A stretch of DNA of 64,000 nt from an uncultured Eubacteriales bacterium (lineage in GTDB: Bacteria; Bacillota; Clostridia; Oscillospirales; Oscillospiraceae). Shown here in pieces: positions 33,154-40,935 of this stretch. Where the stretch lies: assembly GCA_900540635.1 (NCBI GenBank), contig UQGU01000005.1, forward strand, positions 1 through 64,000, in the 5' to 3' direction. Positions within the stretch are counted from its first letter, which is position 1. The number at the start of each line of letters is the position of its first letter. The translations under genes were made by a program, and so were the position numbers. Below the pieces are notes generated by a model. That model was not told the DNA's origin and did no database searches. It was given only the letters and a program-made list of their open reading frames with translations.

Positions 33154-34293
33154 TCAAAACAGCTTGTCGAAGAAGCCTCTGCCCTTGGGGGAATTGTTCT
33201 TTTCCAGGGAACCGTCCAGCTTGCGCAGCAGCTCCTTCTGCTCCCGGGTGAGCTTGGTAGGGGTTTCTACCACCACGGTGAAGCGGAGATCGCCTCTGCG
33301 GCGGGAATTGCCGATTTCGGGGATACCCTTATCCCGGATGACGAACTCCTTGCCGGTCTGGGTGCCCTCGGGGATGGTATAGGGCACGTTGCCCTCCAGA
33401 GTGGGCACCTGGATCTCCGCGCCCAAAGCCGCCTGGGTGAAGCTGATGGGCACGGCGCAGCGGATGTCGTTGCCGTCCCGGACGAAGGTATCATGGGGTT
33501 TCACACGGATCTCCACCAGCAAATCGCCGTTGGGGCCGCCGTTGGCGCCTACGCAGCCCTCGCCGCGAACGCGGACGGACTGGCCGTTATCCACGCCTGC
33601 GGGGATCTTGACCTTGACCTTGTTGTTCTTGCGGACCTTGCCCTTGCCCTTACAGGTGGAGCAGGGATTTTTGATGATCTTGCCACGGCCGCCGCACTGA
33701 GAGCAGGTGGTGGTGGACTGCATCTGCATACCCATGAAGCTCTGGGTGACCCGCTCCTGACCGGTGCCATGGCAGCGGGAACAGGTTTCCACCCGGCCGT
33801 CTGCACTGCCGGTGCCCTTGCAGGTAGGACAATTCTCAATTCTGGGGGCCGTGATCTCCTTTTCGGTGCCGAAGGCGGCCTCCTCAAAGGTCAGCTCCAG
33901 CCGGGACATGACGTTCTCGCCCCGGCGAGGGGAATTCTGAGAAGCACCCCGGGTGCTGCCGCCGCCGAAGAAATCGCTGAAAATATCTCCGAAGCCGCCG
34001 AAGCCACTAAAATCGCCGCCGAAGCCGCCGCCAAAACCACCGGCATTGGGGTTGAAGTTGGGGTCCACACCGGCAAAGCCGTAGGAATCGTAGCGGGAGC
34101 GCTTGTCCGCATCGGACAGCACCTCATAGGCCTCGCCTACCTCCTTGAACTTCTCCTCGGCAGTTTTGTCGCCGGGGTTCCGGTCAGGGTGGTATTTCAT
34201 GGCCAGCTTTCTGTATGCTTTCTTTATATCATCGGCGCTGGCGCTCTTATCCACGCCCAGCACCTCGTAGTAATCTCGTTTATTTTCTGCCAT
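33154..34293 (-). CDS. dnaJ: Chaperone protein DnaJ
   Basis: 379 aa Hsp40 co-chaperone stimulating DnaK ATPase. J domain at 1-70 with HPD at residues 35-37, then a Gly/Phe-rich stretch (GGFGGGFGGDFSGFGG), four CxxCxGxG zinc-finger repeats (CPTCKGTG, CSRCHGTG, CSQCGGRG, CSTCKGKG) and the C-terminal substrate-binding domains. The ribosome site is GAGGTGA. It is separated from dnaK by a terminator and a palindromic repeat insertion, so it may be expressed at lower level than dnaK. Confidence 0.98.
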   Translation of the reverse strand: MAENKRDYYEVLGVDKSASADDIKKAYRKLAMKYHPDRNPGDKTAEEKFKEVGEAYEVLSDADKRSRYDSYGFAGVDPNFNPNAGGFGGGFGGDFSGFGGFGDIFSDFFGGGSTRGASQNSPRRGENVMSRLELTFEEAAFGTEKEITAPRIENCPTCKGTGSADGRVETCSRCHGTGQERVTQSFMGMQMQSTTTCSQCGGRGKIIKNPCSTCKGKGKVRKNNKVKVKIPAGVDNGQSVRVRGEGCVGANGGPNGDLLVEIRVKPHDTFVRDGNDIRCAVPISFTQAALGAEIQVPTLEGNVPYTIPEGTQTGKEFVIRDKGIPEIGNSRRRGDLRFTVVVETPTKLTREQKELLRKLDGSLEKNNSPKGRGFFDKLF

Positions 34294-34317
34294 AACACAT
34301 TCACCTCAAGCGATTCC

Positions 34318-34464
34318 AGTTGACAATTGACAGTTGACAGTTGACGTTTATGGAAATCCAACCGGAAAACAAAAATTTCGAAACGGATTCCTTTTTTGAC
34401 CGGCATTGAAGATTTTCCTCTCACATTCCGGTTTCTGGCAACTTTTAACTGTCAACTGTCAACT
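34318..34464. repeat. (TTGACAG)n palindromic repeat, copy 1
   Basis: The left arm has tandem TTGACA(G/A) heptamers (AGTTGACAATTGACAG, then TTGACAGTTGAC) and the right arm the reverse complement AACTGTCAACTGTCAACT, about 100 bp apart. It lies between dnaK and dnaJ. A second copy with an unrelated core is at 45040-45160. Confidence 0.75.
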
Positions 34465-34482
34465 CTCCTGCTGTATCGAAAC

Positions 34483-34511
34483 AAGGGGCGGCGTATTTTC
34501 TGCCGCCCCTT
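34483..34511 (-). terminator. Hairpin downstream of dnaK
   Basis: AAGGGGCGGC and GCCGCCCCTT around a 9-nt loop; moderate T content follows on the minus strand. Confidence 0.75.
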
Positions 34512-34523
34512 GTGAAGTTTTTC

Positions 34524-36347
34524 TTAGTCCACGGTCTCGTAGTCGGCGTCAACCACGCCGTCGTCGCCGGGCTTATTGCCGGTCTGGCCGTCCTGAGGCT
34601 GGCCCTGCTGAGCGCCTGCCTGCTGGTACAGCTTCTCGGACACGGCATAGAAGGCCTTCTGGACCTCCTCGGTAGCGGCCTTGATGGCCTCCACATCGGT
34701 GCCCTTGTTGACTTCCTTCAGGTGGTCAACAGCGGCCTGGATCTTGCTCTTCTCGGAAGCGTCGATCTTGTCGCCCAGCTCGCCCAGAGTCTTCTCGGTC
34801 TGGTAGGCAACCTGGTCAGCGGCGTTGTGGGCATCCACCTCGTCCTTCCGGGCCTTGTCCTCGGCGGCGTACTGCTCAGCCTCGTGAACAGCCTTGTCGA
34901 TGTCTTCCTTGCTCAGGTTGGTGGAAGCGGTGATGGAGATCTGCTGCTCCTTGCCGGTGCCCAGGTCCTTGGCGGAGACCTTCACAATGCCGTTGGCATC
35001 GATATCAAAGGTAACCTCGATCTGAGGCACGCCACGGGGTGCGGGAGCAATGCCGGTGAGCTGGAAGCGGCCCAGGGTCTTATTGTAAGCAGCCATTTCC
35101 CGCTCGCCCTGGAGCACATGGACCTCAACGGAGGTCTGGCCGTCAGCAGCGGTGGAGAAGATCTGGCTCTTGTGGGTAGGAATGGTGGTGTTCCGGTCGA
35201 TCAGACGGGTGAACACGCCGCCCATGGTCTCAATGCCCAGGGACAGGGGGGTAACATCCAGCAGCAGGATATCCTGCACATCGCCGGTGAGCACGCCGCC
35301 CTGAATGGCAGCGCCAACGGCCACGCACTCATCGGGGTTGATGCCCTTGAAGCCTTCCTTGCCGGTGATCTGCTTCACGGCTTCCTGAACGGCGGGGATA
35401 CGGGTGGAACCGCCAACCAGCAGGACCTTGTGCAGATCGGAAGCGCTGAGGCCTGCATCGGACATAGCCTGACGGACGGGCTTCATGGTGCGCTCTACCA
35501 GGTCGGCAGTCAGCTCATTGAACTTTGCACGGCTCAGCGTCACATCCAGGTGCTTGGGGCCGGTGGCGTCGGCGGTGATATAGGGCAGGTTGACGTTGGT
35601 GGAGGTCACGCCGGACAGCTCGATCTTGGCCTTCTCGGCAGCTTCCTTCAGACGCTGCATAGCAACCTTATCGCCGGACAAATCAATGCCCTCAGCCTTC
35701 TTAAACTCGGCAACCAGGTAATCCATGATTCTCTGGTCGAAGTCATCGCCGCCCAGATGGGTGTCACCGGCGGTTGCCAGAACCTCGATGACGCCGTCGC
35801 CGATATCCAGGATGGACACATCGAAGGTGCCGCCGCCCAGGTCGTAGACCATGATCTTCTGCTCGGATTCCTTATCCAGGCCATAGGCCAGAGCAGCTGC
35901 GGTGGGCTCGTTGATGATACGCTTCACGTCCAGACCGGCGATCTTGCCGGCATCCTTGGTGGCCTGACGCTGGGCGTCGCTAAAGTAAGCAGGAACCGTG
36001 ATGACAGCCTCGGTGACGGGCTGGCCCAGATAGCTTTCCGCATCTGCCTTCAGCTTCTGCAGGATCATTGCGCTGATCTCCTGGGGGGTGTAGTTCTTGC
36101 CGTTCAGACTCACATGGTAATCCTCGCCCATGTGACGCTTGATGGAAGAGACGGTGCGGTCAGCATTGGTGACAGCCTGACGCTTTGCAACCTGACCAAC
36201 CATACGCTCGCCGGTCTTGGAGAAGGCTACCACAGAAGGGGTAGTACGGTTGCCCTCTGCATTGGCGATGACAACAGGCTCGCCGCCTTCCAGAACAGCA
36301 ACACAGGAATTGGTAGTACCAAGGTCAATACCGATAATCTTAGACAT
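34524..36347 (-). CDS. dnaK: Chaperone protein DnaK (Hsp70)
   Basis: 607 aa. ATPase domain begins IIGIDLGTTNSCVAVLEGGE, with VYDLGGGTFDVSILDIGDG and VLLVGGSTRIPAVQEAV. The substrate domain covers about 375-490 (LLLDVTPLSLGIETMGGV), and the acidic C-terminus ends DGVVDADYE. It refolds proteins with GrpE and DnaJ. Slightly short for the family in the C-terminal lid, as in many Firmicutes. Ribosome site AGGAGG. Third gene after the hrcA CIRCE. Confidence 0.99.
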   Translation of the reverse strand: MSKIIGIDLGTTNSCVAVLEGGEPVVIANAEGNRTTPSVVAFSKTGERMVGQVAKRQAVTNADRTVSSIKRHMGEDYHVSLNGKNYTPQEISAMILQKLKADAESYLGQPVTEAVITVPAYFSDAQRQATKDAGKIAGLDVKRIINEPTAAALAYGLDKESEQKIMVYDLGGGTFDVSILDIGDGVIEVLATAGDTHLGGDDFDQRIMDYLVAEFKKAEGIDLSGDKVAMQRLKEAAEKAKIELSGVTSTNVNLPYITADATGPKHLDVTLSRAKFNELTADLVERTMKPVRQAMSDAGLSASDLHKVLLVGGSTRIPAVQEAVKQITGKEGFKGINPDECVAVGAAIQGGVLTGDVQDILLLDVTPLSLGIETMGGVFTRLIDRNTTIPTHKSQIFSTAADGQTSVEVHVLQGEREMAAYNKTLGRFQLTGIAPAPRGVPQIEVTFDIDANGIVKVSAKDLGTGKEQQISITASTNLSKEDIDKAVHEAEQYAAEDKARKDEVDAHNAADQVAYQTEKTLGELGDKIDASEKSKIQAAVDHLKEVNKGTDVEAIKAATEEVQKAFYAVSEKLYQQAGAQQGQPQDGQTGNKPGDDGVVDADYETVD

Positions 36348-36389
36348 AATGTTTTCCTCCTATATTCTAACGAAAAAGTTTATACGAAT

Positions 36390-36929
36390 TTAATTTGCAA
36401 CCTGAACCATTGCGAAGCGGACGATTTTGTCGCCCACCTTGAAGCCCTTCTGGAAGACCTGGGCGATTACATTCTCGCCAAGGCTTTCGTCCTCCGTATG
36501 CATCACCGCATTGTGGAGGTTGGGATCGAAGCTGTCGCCTGGGGCCCCGAAGATCTCCACGCCCAGGCTTGTGAAAATCTTCACAAGCTCATTCATGGTG
36601 AGCTCCACGCCCTTCTTGTAGGCGGCATCCTCGGTGGGCTGGTTCAGAGCCCGCTCCAGATTGTCATATATGGGAAGCAGCTTCACGATGGCGTCTGCCT
36701 TGCCGTTGCCGTAGGAGGCTTCTTTCTCCTTGACGGTACGCTTGCGGAAATTGTCGTATTCCGCAGCCAGCCGCAGCAGACTGTCGTGCTCTGCATTGTA
36801 CTTTTCTTCAAAGGGATTGGTTTCCGGTGCTTCCGCCGCCTTGGGCTCCTCCTGAGGTGCTTCTGCGGTTTCCTCGGGGATCAATTCCTCTGTGGTCTCG
36901 GGCTGCTTCTTTTCTTCCTTCTTGGCCAC
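36390..36929 (-). CDS. grpE: Nucleotide exchange factor GrpE
   Basis: 179 aa. An acidic, low-complexity N-terminus (KKEEKKQPETTEELIPEETA) leads to the coiled coil (LLRLAAEYDNFRKRTVKEKE) and a beta-rich C-terminal head (HNAVMHTEDESLGENVIAQV, FQKGFKVGDKIVRFAMVQV). It releases ADP from DnaK. It starts with GTG 2 nt after the hrcA stop, using GGAGG inside the end of hrcA. Confidence 0.97.
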   Translation of the reverse strand: MAKKEEKKQPETTEELIPEETAEAPQEEPKAAEAPETNPFEEKYNAEHDSLLRLAAEYDNFRKRTVKEKEASYGNGKADAIVKLLPIYDNLERALNQPTEDAAYKKGVELTMNELVKIFTSLGVEIFGAPGDSFDPNLHNAVMHTEDESLGENVIAQVFQKGFKVGDKIVRFAMVQVAN

Positions 36930-36931
36930 TT

Positions 36932-38011
36932 CTATACCTCCTTAGATTCTGAAGCTTCCTCATTTGGCTGAGGCAGCTGCTTGGTTTCGGGTTTTGCAAA
37001 GGCCTTGCTCAGGCTCTCGGCGAAGTAGCTCAGCCGGGCCGTGACCTTTGCGTAATCCATACGGGTGGGGCCGACCACTCCGATCATGCCCTGCATCCCG
37101 TCGCCAATGTCGAATTTTGTCATGACCACGCTGGTGTCCTTCAGCTCCTGGGCCACGTTCTCAGGGCCAACCAGGACCTTGGTCCCGTTTTCGCTCTGCA
37201 TAATGGCGGGCAGGTTGCTTAAGGTGTCTTCATCAATGGATTCCAGCACCTTCTGGGCCTTATCCACATCCCGGTACTCCGGGAAGCCCAGAAGTCTTGC
37301 CTGACCGGCAACGGCCACATTGGTGCCGCCCCGGTGGCGAAGCACATCCGTGGTGAAGTCCACGATCACCGGCACCAGGCTGGAGGCCCTTCCGGCGGAC
37401 CGCATGACCTTGTCCAGCAGTGCCGGGGTAAAGCCCTCCGGGGGAAGCTCCGTCATGGCGGTATTCAGCAGAGCCGCCAGAAGCTTCAGGTCCGTCTCAT
37501 CAACGGACACAGGGAGCTTGATCAGCTTGTTGAACACCTGGTCGTCACTGAGCATTACCACCAGGATGAAGCTGCCCTGTCCGGCCTGGATCAGGTCAAA
37601 CCGGGAAACCGTTGCACCGTCGCACCGGGAGGCAGCGGAGATGGCGGGAAGATCGGTGGCCTGGGAAACCAGCTTTGCCACTTTTTCCACCAGCTTATCC
37701 ACGCGCTGGACCTTTTCCTCGATGGCATTGTTAATGGATTTTGTTTCATCCACGCTGAGGCGGTAATCCTGCATCAGCTCATCCACATACAGCCGGTAAC
37801 CCGCCGGGGACGGGATCCGTCCGGCGCTGGTATGGGGCTGCTCCAGATAACCCATGGCCGTCAAGTCCGCCATTTCGTTCCGGATCGTGGCAGAGGAGAA
37901 ATTCATGTCCGGCAGCTCCGTGATCGCCTTGGAGCCCACAGGCTCCGCAGTCCGGATATAAAGGTCCACCACACTGCGCAGCACCTTCTTTTTCCGCTCG
38001 GTCAGCTCCAT
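36932..38011 (-). CDS. hrcA: Heat-inducible transcription repressor HrcA
   Basis: 359 aa. An N-terminal winged helix (LTERKKKVLRSVVDLYIRTA; SSATIRNEMADLTAMGYLEQ) precedes a GAF-like domain. It binds CIRCE and is folded by GroEL, so that heat relieves repression. CIRCE at 38024-38050 lies immediately upstream of its own ribosome site, giving autoregulation; a second CIRCE at 9490 brings hsp20 into the regulon. Confidence 0.98.
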   Translation of the reverse strand: MELTERKKKVLRSVVDLYIRTAEPVGSKAITELPDMNFSSATIRNEMADLTAMGYLEQPHTSAGRIPSPAGYRLYVDELMQDYRLSVDETKSINNAIEEKVQRVDKLVEKVAKLVSQATDLPAISAASRCDGATVSRFDLIQAGQGSFILVVMLSDDQVFNKLIKLPVSVDETDLKLLAALLNTAMTELPPEGFTPALLDKVMRSAGRASSLVPVIVDFTTDVLRHRGGTNVAVAGQARLLGFPEYRDVDKAQKVLESIDEDTLSNLPAIMQSENGTKVLVGPENVAQELKDTSVVMTKFDIGDGMQGMIGVVGPTRMDYAKVTARLSYFAESLSKAFAKPETKQLPQPNEEASESKEV

Positions 38012-38023
38012 GACATTTCCTCC

Positions 38024-38050
38024 TTAGCACTCGTTCTCCTTGAGTGCTAA
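38024..38050. promoter_or_regulatory. CIRCE operator of the hrcA operon
   Basis: TTAGCACTC, 9-nt spacer GTTCTCCTT, GAGTGCTAA: perfect consensus. It sits between the promoter and the hrcA ribosome site on the minus strand. Confidence 0.98.
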
Positions 38051-38054
38051 GCAA

Positions 38055-38083
38055 ACTATACACCAGAGTGCCAGAAATGTCAA
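38055..38083 (-). promoter_or_regulatory. hrcA operon promoter
   Basis: Minus-strand TTGACA (38078-38083), 17-nt spacer, TATAGT (38055-38060), directly before CIRCE. Confidence 0.9.
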
Positions 38084-38152
38084 GGGGTTGGGGTATGAAC
38101 TATTTTTGAATTTTTAATTCGCTTTCCTCACGGAAGCTTTTGGCTGCGGCAA

Positions 38153-38181
38153 TTGACATTTTCTCTCTGTATCCTTATAAT
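38153..38181 (+). promoter_or_regulatory. azlCD promoter
   Basis: Perfect TTGACA (38153-38158), 17-nt spacer, perfect TATAAT (38176-38181). Confidence 0.9.
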
Positions 38182-38221
38182 GTACAGCATTCCACTATTC
38201 TTTCCGATTCGAGGTTTTTCC

Positions 38222-38902
38222 ATGGATTCCAGGCTTTTTCGCACCGCGTTCCGGGACACGATTCCGGTGATGACCGGATATCTCTTTTTGGGCTTCGGCT
38301 TTGGCATTCTGGCCCAGCAAAATGGCTTAAGCCTCTGGTGGGCCCTGGCCATGAGCGTGTTCATCTATGCAGGCTCCATGCAATTTGTGGCCGTGACCAT
38401 GCTCTCCGGAGGCACCAATATTTTCGCCGCCGCTCTGACCACTCTGGCCGTGAACGCCCGGCACCTGTTCTACGGCATCTCCATGATCGACCGGTACAAG
38501 GACACCGGTAAAAAGAAGCCCTATTTGATTTTCGCCCTGTCGGACGAGACCTACTCTCTGGTATCCCAAAAGGAGCCGGGGCAGGATGGGGGCAAATACG
38601 ATCTCTATGTTTCTGCTCTGGACCAGTTCTACTGGTGCCTCGGCACCCTGCTGGGAGCCGCTGCAGGGCAGCTGCTCCCACTGAACTACGAGGGGATTGA
38701 CTTCGTGCTGACAGCCCTGTTCGTCACCATCTCTGTCGAACAGTGGCTCAGTACCAAAAATCATCTGCCCGCCTGCATCGGCCTTGTCTGTTCCATCGCC
38801 TGCCGTTTTGTTTTTGGCAGCAGCGCCTTTTTGATTCCCTCCATGGCCCTCATTGCCCTGCTGCTTCTGCTGACCCGGGGAAAGGAGGCAAAGCATGAAT
38901 AA
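38222..38902 (+). CDS. azlC: AzlC-family branched-chain amino acid exporter subunit
   Basis: 226 aa with about five to six transmembrane helices; the opening FRDTIPVMTGYLFLGFGFGI and the VFIYAGSMQFVAV motif define AzlC. With AzlD it exports branched-chain amino acids or analogues. I chose the ATG at 38222 (GAGG upstream). The frame is open 23 codons further but those would overlap the promoter. The gene overlaps azlD by 8 nt. Confidence 0.9.
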   Translation: MDSRLFRTAFRDTIPVMTGYLFLGFGFGILAQQNGLSLWWALAMSVFIYAGSMQFVAVTMLSGGTNIFAAALTTLAVNARHLFYGISMIDRYKDTGKKKPYLIFALSDETYSLVSQKEPGQDGGKYDLYVSALDQFYWCLGTLLGAAAGQLLPLNYEGIDFVLTALFVTISVEQWLSTKNHLPACIGLVCSIACRFVFGSSAFLIPSMALIALLLLLTRGKEAKHE

Positions 38903-39215
38903 CCGCTATGCCGTATTTGCCGTCATCGTGCTGGTGACCATGCTCACACGGTTTCTGCCCTTTCTGATCCTCAGCGGGAAAAAGGAGACTCCGGCTGTGG
39001 TCTCCTACCTGGGCAAGGTACTCCCCTACGCCGTCATGGCCATGCTGGTGGTGTACTGCCTGAAGGGACTGGATTTCTCCACCCCCGGAAAGTACCTGCC
39101 GGAGCTTCTGTGCACCGCGCTGGTGGCCGGGCTCGACGCCTGGAAGCGGGACACCCTGCTGAGCATCGGCGTGGACACCGTTGCCTATATGCTTCTTGTG
39201 CAGCTGGTTTTTTAA
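38895..39215 (+). CDS. azlD: AzlD-family transporter small subunit
   Basis: 106 aa, about four transmembrane helices (YAVFAVIVLVTMLTRFLPFL at the start; LGKVLPYAVMAMLVVY). Partner of AzlC. Its stop codon overlaps, on the opposite strand, the stop of the CBS protein gene (shared TTAA). Confidence 0.9.
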   Translation: MNNRYAVFAVIVLVTMLTRFLPFLILSGKKETPAVVSYLGKVLPYAVMAMLVVYCLKGLDFSTPGKYLPELLCTALVAGLDAWKRDTLLSIGVDTVAYMLLVQLVF

Positions 39216-39640
39216 CGGCTGGAAAGATTGCCGCTGATGTCCGACAGGGCATCGGAGGCATCAATGACGGTTTCCTCCCGCCCTGCCAGGTCCCCCAGAC
39301 TCACCATGCCGCAGAGCCTGCCGTTTTCCACAATGGGCAGCCGCCGGACCTGCTCCCGGCCCATGAGGTGGGAGGCCAGACTGACCTCCATATCCGGCCT
39401 TGCCGTCACCACCCGGGCGGTCATGACCTGGCTCACCTGGGTTTTCGCCGGGTCCCGCCCCGCTGCCAGGCAGCGGGTCACAATGTCCCGGTCCGTCACC
39501 AGACCCTTCAGGCTCCCGTCGTAGCCGCACACCGGCAGGGCCCCGATATTGTACTGGGCCAGCATTCGGGCCGCGACCCCCACCGGCTCCTCCGGCCGGA
39601 TGCGGACCACCTGGCCGGTCATGATTTCCCGCAATTTCAT
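39212..39640 (-). CDS. CBS-domain pair protein
   Basis: 142 aa consisting essentially of two CBS domains (VGVAARMLAQYNIGALPVCG; MGREQVRRLPIVENGRLCGM), each with the usual G-L-V-T-D or G-M-V-S-L turn. Such stand-alone modules bind adenine nucleotides and act as energy or ligand sensors. The ATG at 39640 has GGAGGTG, which lies in the 3' arm of the hairpin at 39643-39681. The partner protein is unknown. Confidence 0.88.
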   Translation of the reverse strand: MKLREIMTGQVVRIRPEEPVGVAARMLAQYNIGALPVCGYDGSLKGLVTDRDIVTRCLAAGRDPAKTQVSQVMTARVVTARPDMEVSLASHLMGREQVRRLPIVENGRLCGMVSLGDLAGREETVIDASDALSDISGNLSSR

Positions 39641-39642
39641 AA

Positions 39643-39681
39643 AAATGCACCTCCGGCAGAAATTCTGCCCGAGGTGCATTT
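39643..39681 (-). terminator. asd terminator that sequesters the CBS-gene ribosome site
   Basis: AAATGCACCTC and GAGGTGCATTT plus inner GGCAG/CTGCC form a strong stem after asd. On the minus strand the T-run TTTTT runs directly into the ATG of the CBS gene, and its Shine-Dalgarno GGAGGTG is in the 3' arm. Confidence 0.75.
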
Positions 39682-39703
39682 CCTTTATACAATTGGAAAA
39701 CGG

Positions 39704-40708
39704 TTATTCCTTCACCAGCAGCTCTGCGATCTGGATGGCGTTGGTGGCGGCGCCCTTGCGGACCTGGTCACCGCAGCACCACAGGCACAAGCCGTTGTCA
39801 TCGGTCAGGTCCGGACGAATGCGGCCCACGAAGACGATGTCCTGGTTGCTGGTATCCAGAGGCATGGGGTACTGCTTATTGGCCAGGTCATCCACCAGAC
39901 GGCAGCCGGGGGCCTTGGCAATGGCCTCCCGGGCCTCCTGCACGGAAATGTGTTTGTCGAAATGCAGGCTCACAGAGATGGAGTGGCTGCGGACCACAGG
40001 AACCCGGACACAGGTGCAGCTGACCCGCAGGTCCGGCAGGTGCATGATCTTCCGGCCCTCGTTCTGCATCTTCATCTCTTCGCTGGTGTAGCCCTCGAAC
40101 TGCTCGCCGCCGATCTGGGGAATCAGGTTGAAGGCAATCTGGTGGGAGAACACCTTGGGCTCGTAGGTCTCCCCCTTGCTCAGGGCCTCCACCTCGTTCA
40201 TCAGCTCAATGGGGCCGCCGGCACCGGCGCCGGACACCGCCTGATAGGTAGAGGCGGTCATGGTGCGGATGGGGGACAGGGCATTCAGAGCGTTCACCGC
40301 CGTAACGGTGATGATGGTGGAGCAGTTGGGATTGGAGATAATGCCGTGGTGGTTCTTCACGTCCTCGGGGTTGATCTCCGGGACGATCAGGGGCACATTG
40401 GGGTCCAGGCGGAAGGCGGAGGAATTGTCCACAAAGACCGCACCGGCCTTCACAATGGCGGGGGCGAACTTCTTGGCAATGTCATTTTCTGCAGCGCCCA
40501 GCACAATGTCCACGCCCTGGAAGGCCTCGTCCCGGGCCTCCTCAATCACCACGTCCTCGCCCTTGAAGCGCAGGGTCTTGCCCGCGCTTCTGGCACTGGC
40601 CAGGGGCTTCAGCTTTCCAACGGGGAAATTGCGCTCCTGCAAAATCTTGATCATTTCCTGCCCCACAGCGCCGGTAGCGCCCAGGACGGCAACGGTATAT
40701 AGTTTCAT
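39704..40708 (-). CDS. asd: Aspartate-semialdehyde dehydrogenase
   Basis: 334 aa. NADP-binding start VAVLGATGAVGQEMIKIL; catalytic Cys in IISNPNCSTIITVTA near residue 130; QAVSGAGAGGPIEL; and the His active-site region RVPVVRSHSISVSLHF. It reduces aspartyl phosphate to the semialdehyde, the branch point to Lys/DAP and Thr/Met. It lies after the aspartate kinase gene on the same strand, with a repeat element inserted between. Confidence 0.97.
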   Translation of the reverse strand: MKLYTVAVLGATGAVGQEMIKILQERNFPVGKLKPLASARSAGKTLRFKGEDVVIEEARDEAFQGVDIVLGAAENDIAKKFAPAIVKAGAVFVDNSSAFRLDPNVPLIVPEINPEDVKNHHGIISNPNCSTIITVTAVNALNALSPIRTMTASTYQAVSGAGAGGPIELMNEVEALSKGETYEPKVFSHQIAFNLIPQIGGEQFEGYTSEEMKMQNEGRKIMHLPDLRVSCTCVRVPVVRSHSISVSLHFDKHISVQEAREAIAKAPGCRLVDDLANKQYPMPLDTSNQDIVFVGRIRPDLTDDNGLCLWCCGDQVRKGAATNAIQIAELLVKE

Positions 40709-40722
40709 AATATTGCCTCCTT

Positions 40723-40933
40723 AAAAACTGGCTTTCCCTGGGGGAAGCTGTCGCGGCCCTTAGGGCCGTGACTGATGAGGGGCGGTATGTAGAACCGATG
40801 CGGAAGCAGTCTACGCAGCTACCTTTCCATTTATCGGAACCGAACTGCGGAGTTTTCTCCTTGTCAGTTCTGCGTATCGTCCCTCATCCGACCCGCCTGC
40901 GGCGAGCCACCTTCCCCCAGGGGAAGGCTTTTT
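40723..40933. repeat. Dispersed palindromic repeat, family A, copy 1
   Basis: About 210 bp with terminal inverted sequences (AAAAACTGGCTTTCCCTGGG versus the reverse of CCTTCCCCCAGGGGAAGGCT). Its right end read in reverse closely matches the left end of the element at 57505 (GGGGAAGGTGGC, then GGCGGG, then CGGATGAGGG). It begins 3 bp after the aspartate kinase stop and separates that gene from asd. No coding capacity. Confidence 0.75.
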
Positions 40934-40935
40934 AC

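Noticed and set aside
34318..34464. CRISPR-like array from repeated TTGACAG units
   Set aside because: Repeat unit is 7 bp with no unique spacers of 25-40 bp; it is a simple heptamer palindrome.
34512..36971. Very long open frame antisense to dnaK and grpE
   Set aside because: It mirrors the codon pattern of dnaK in this GC-rich genome; no ribosome site, and the dnaK/grpE products are unmistakable. Similar antisense frames over the ROK gene, glgP, adhE and the permeases were rejected for the same reason.
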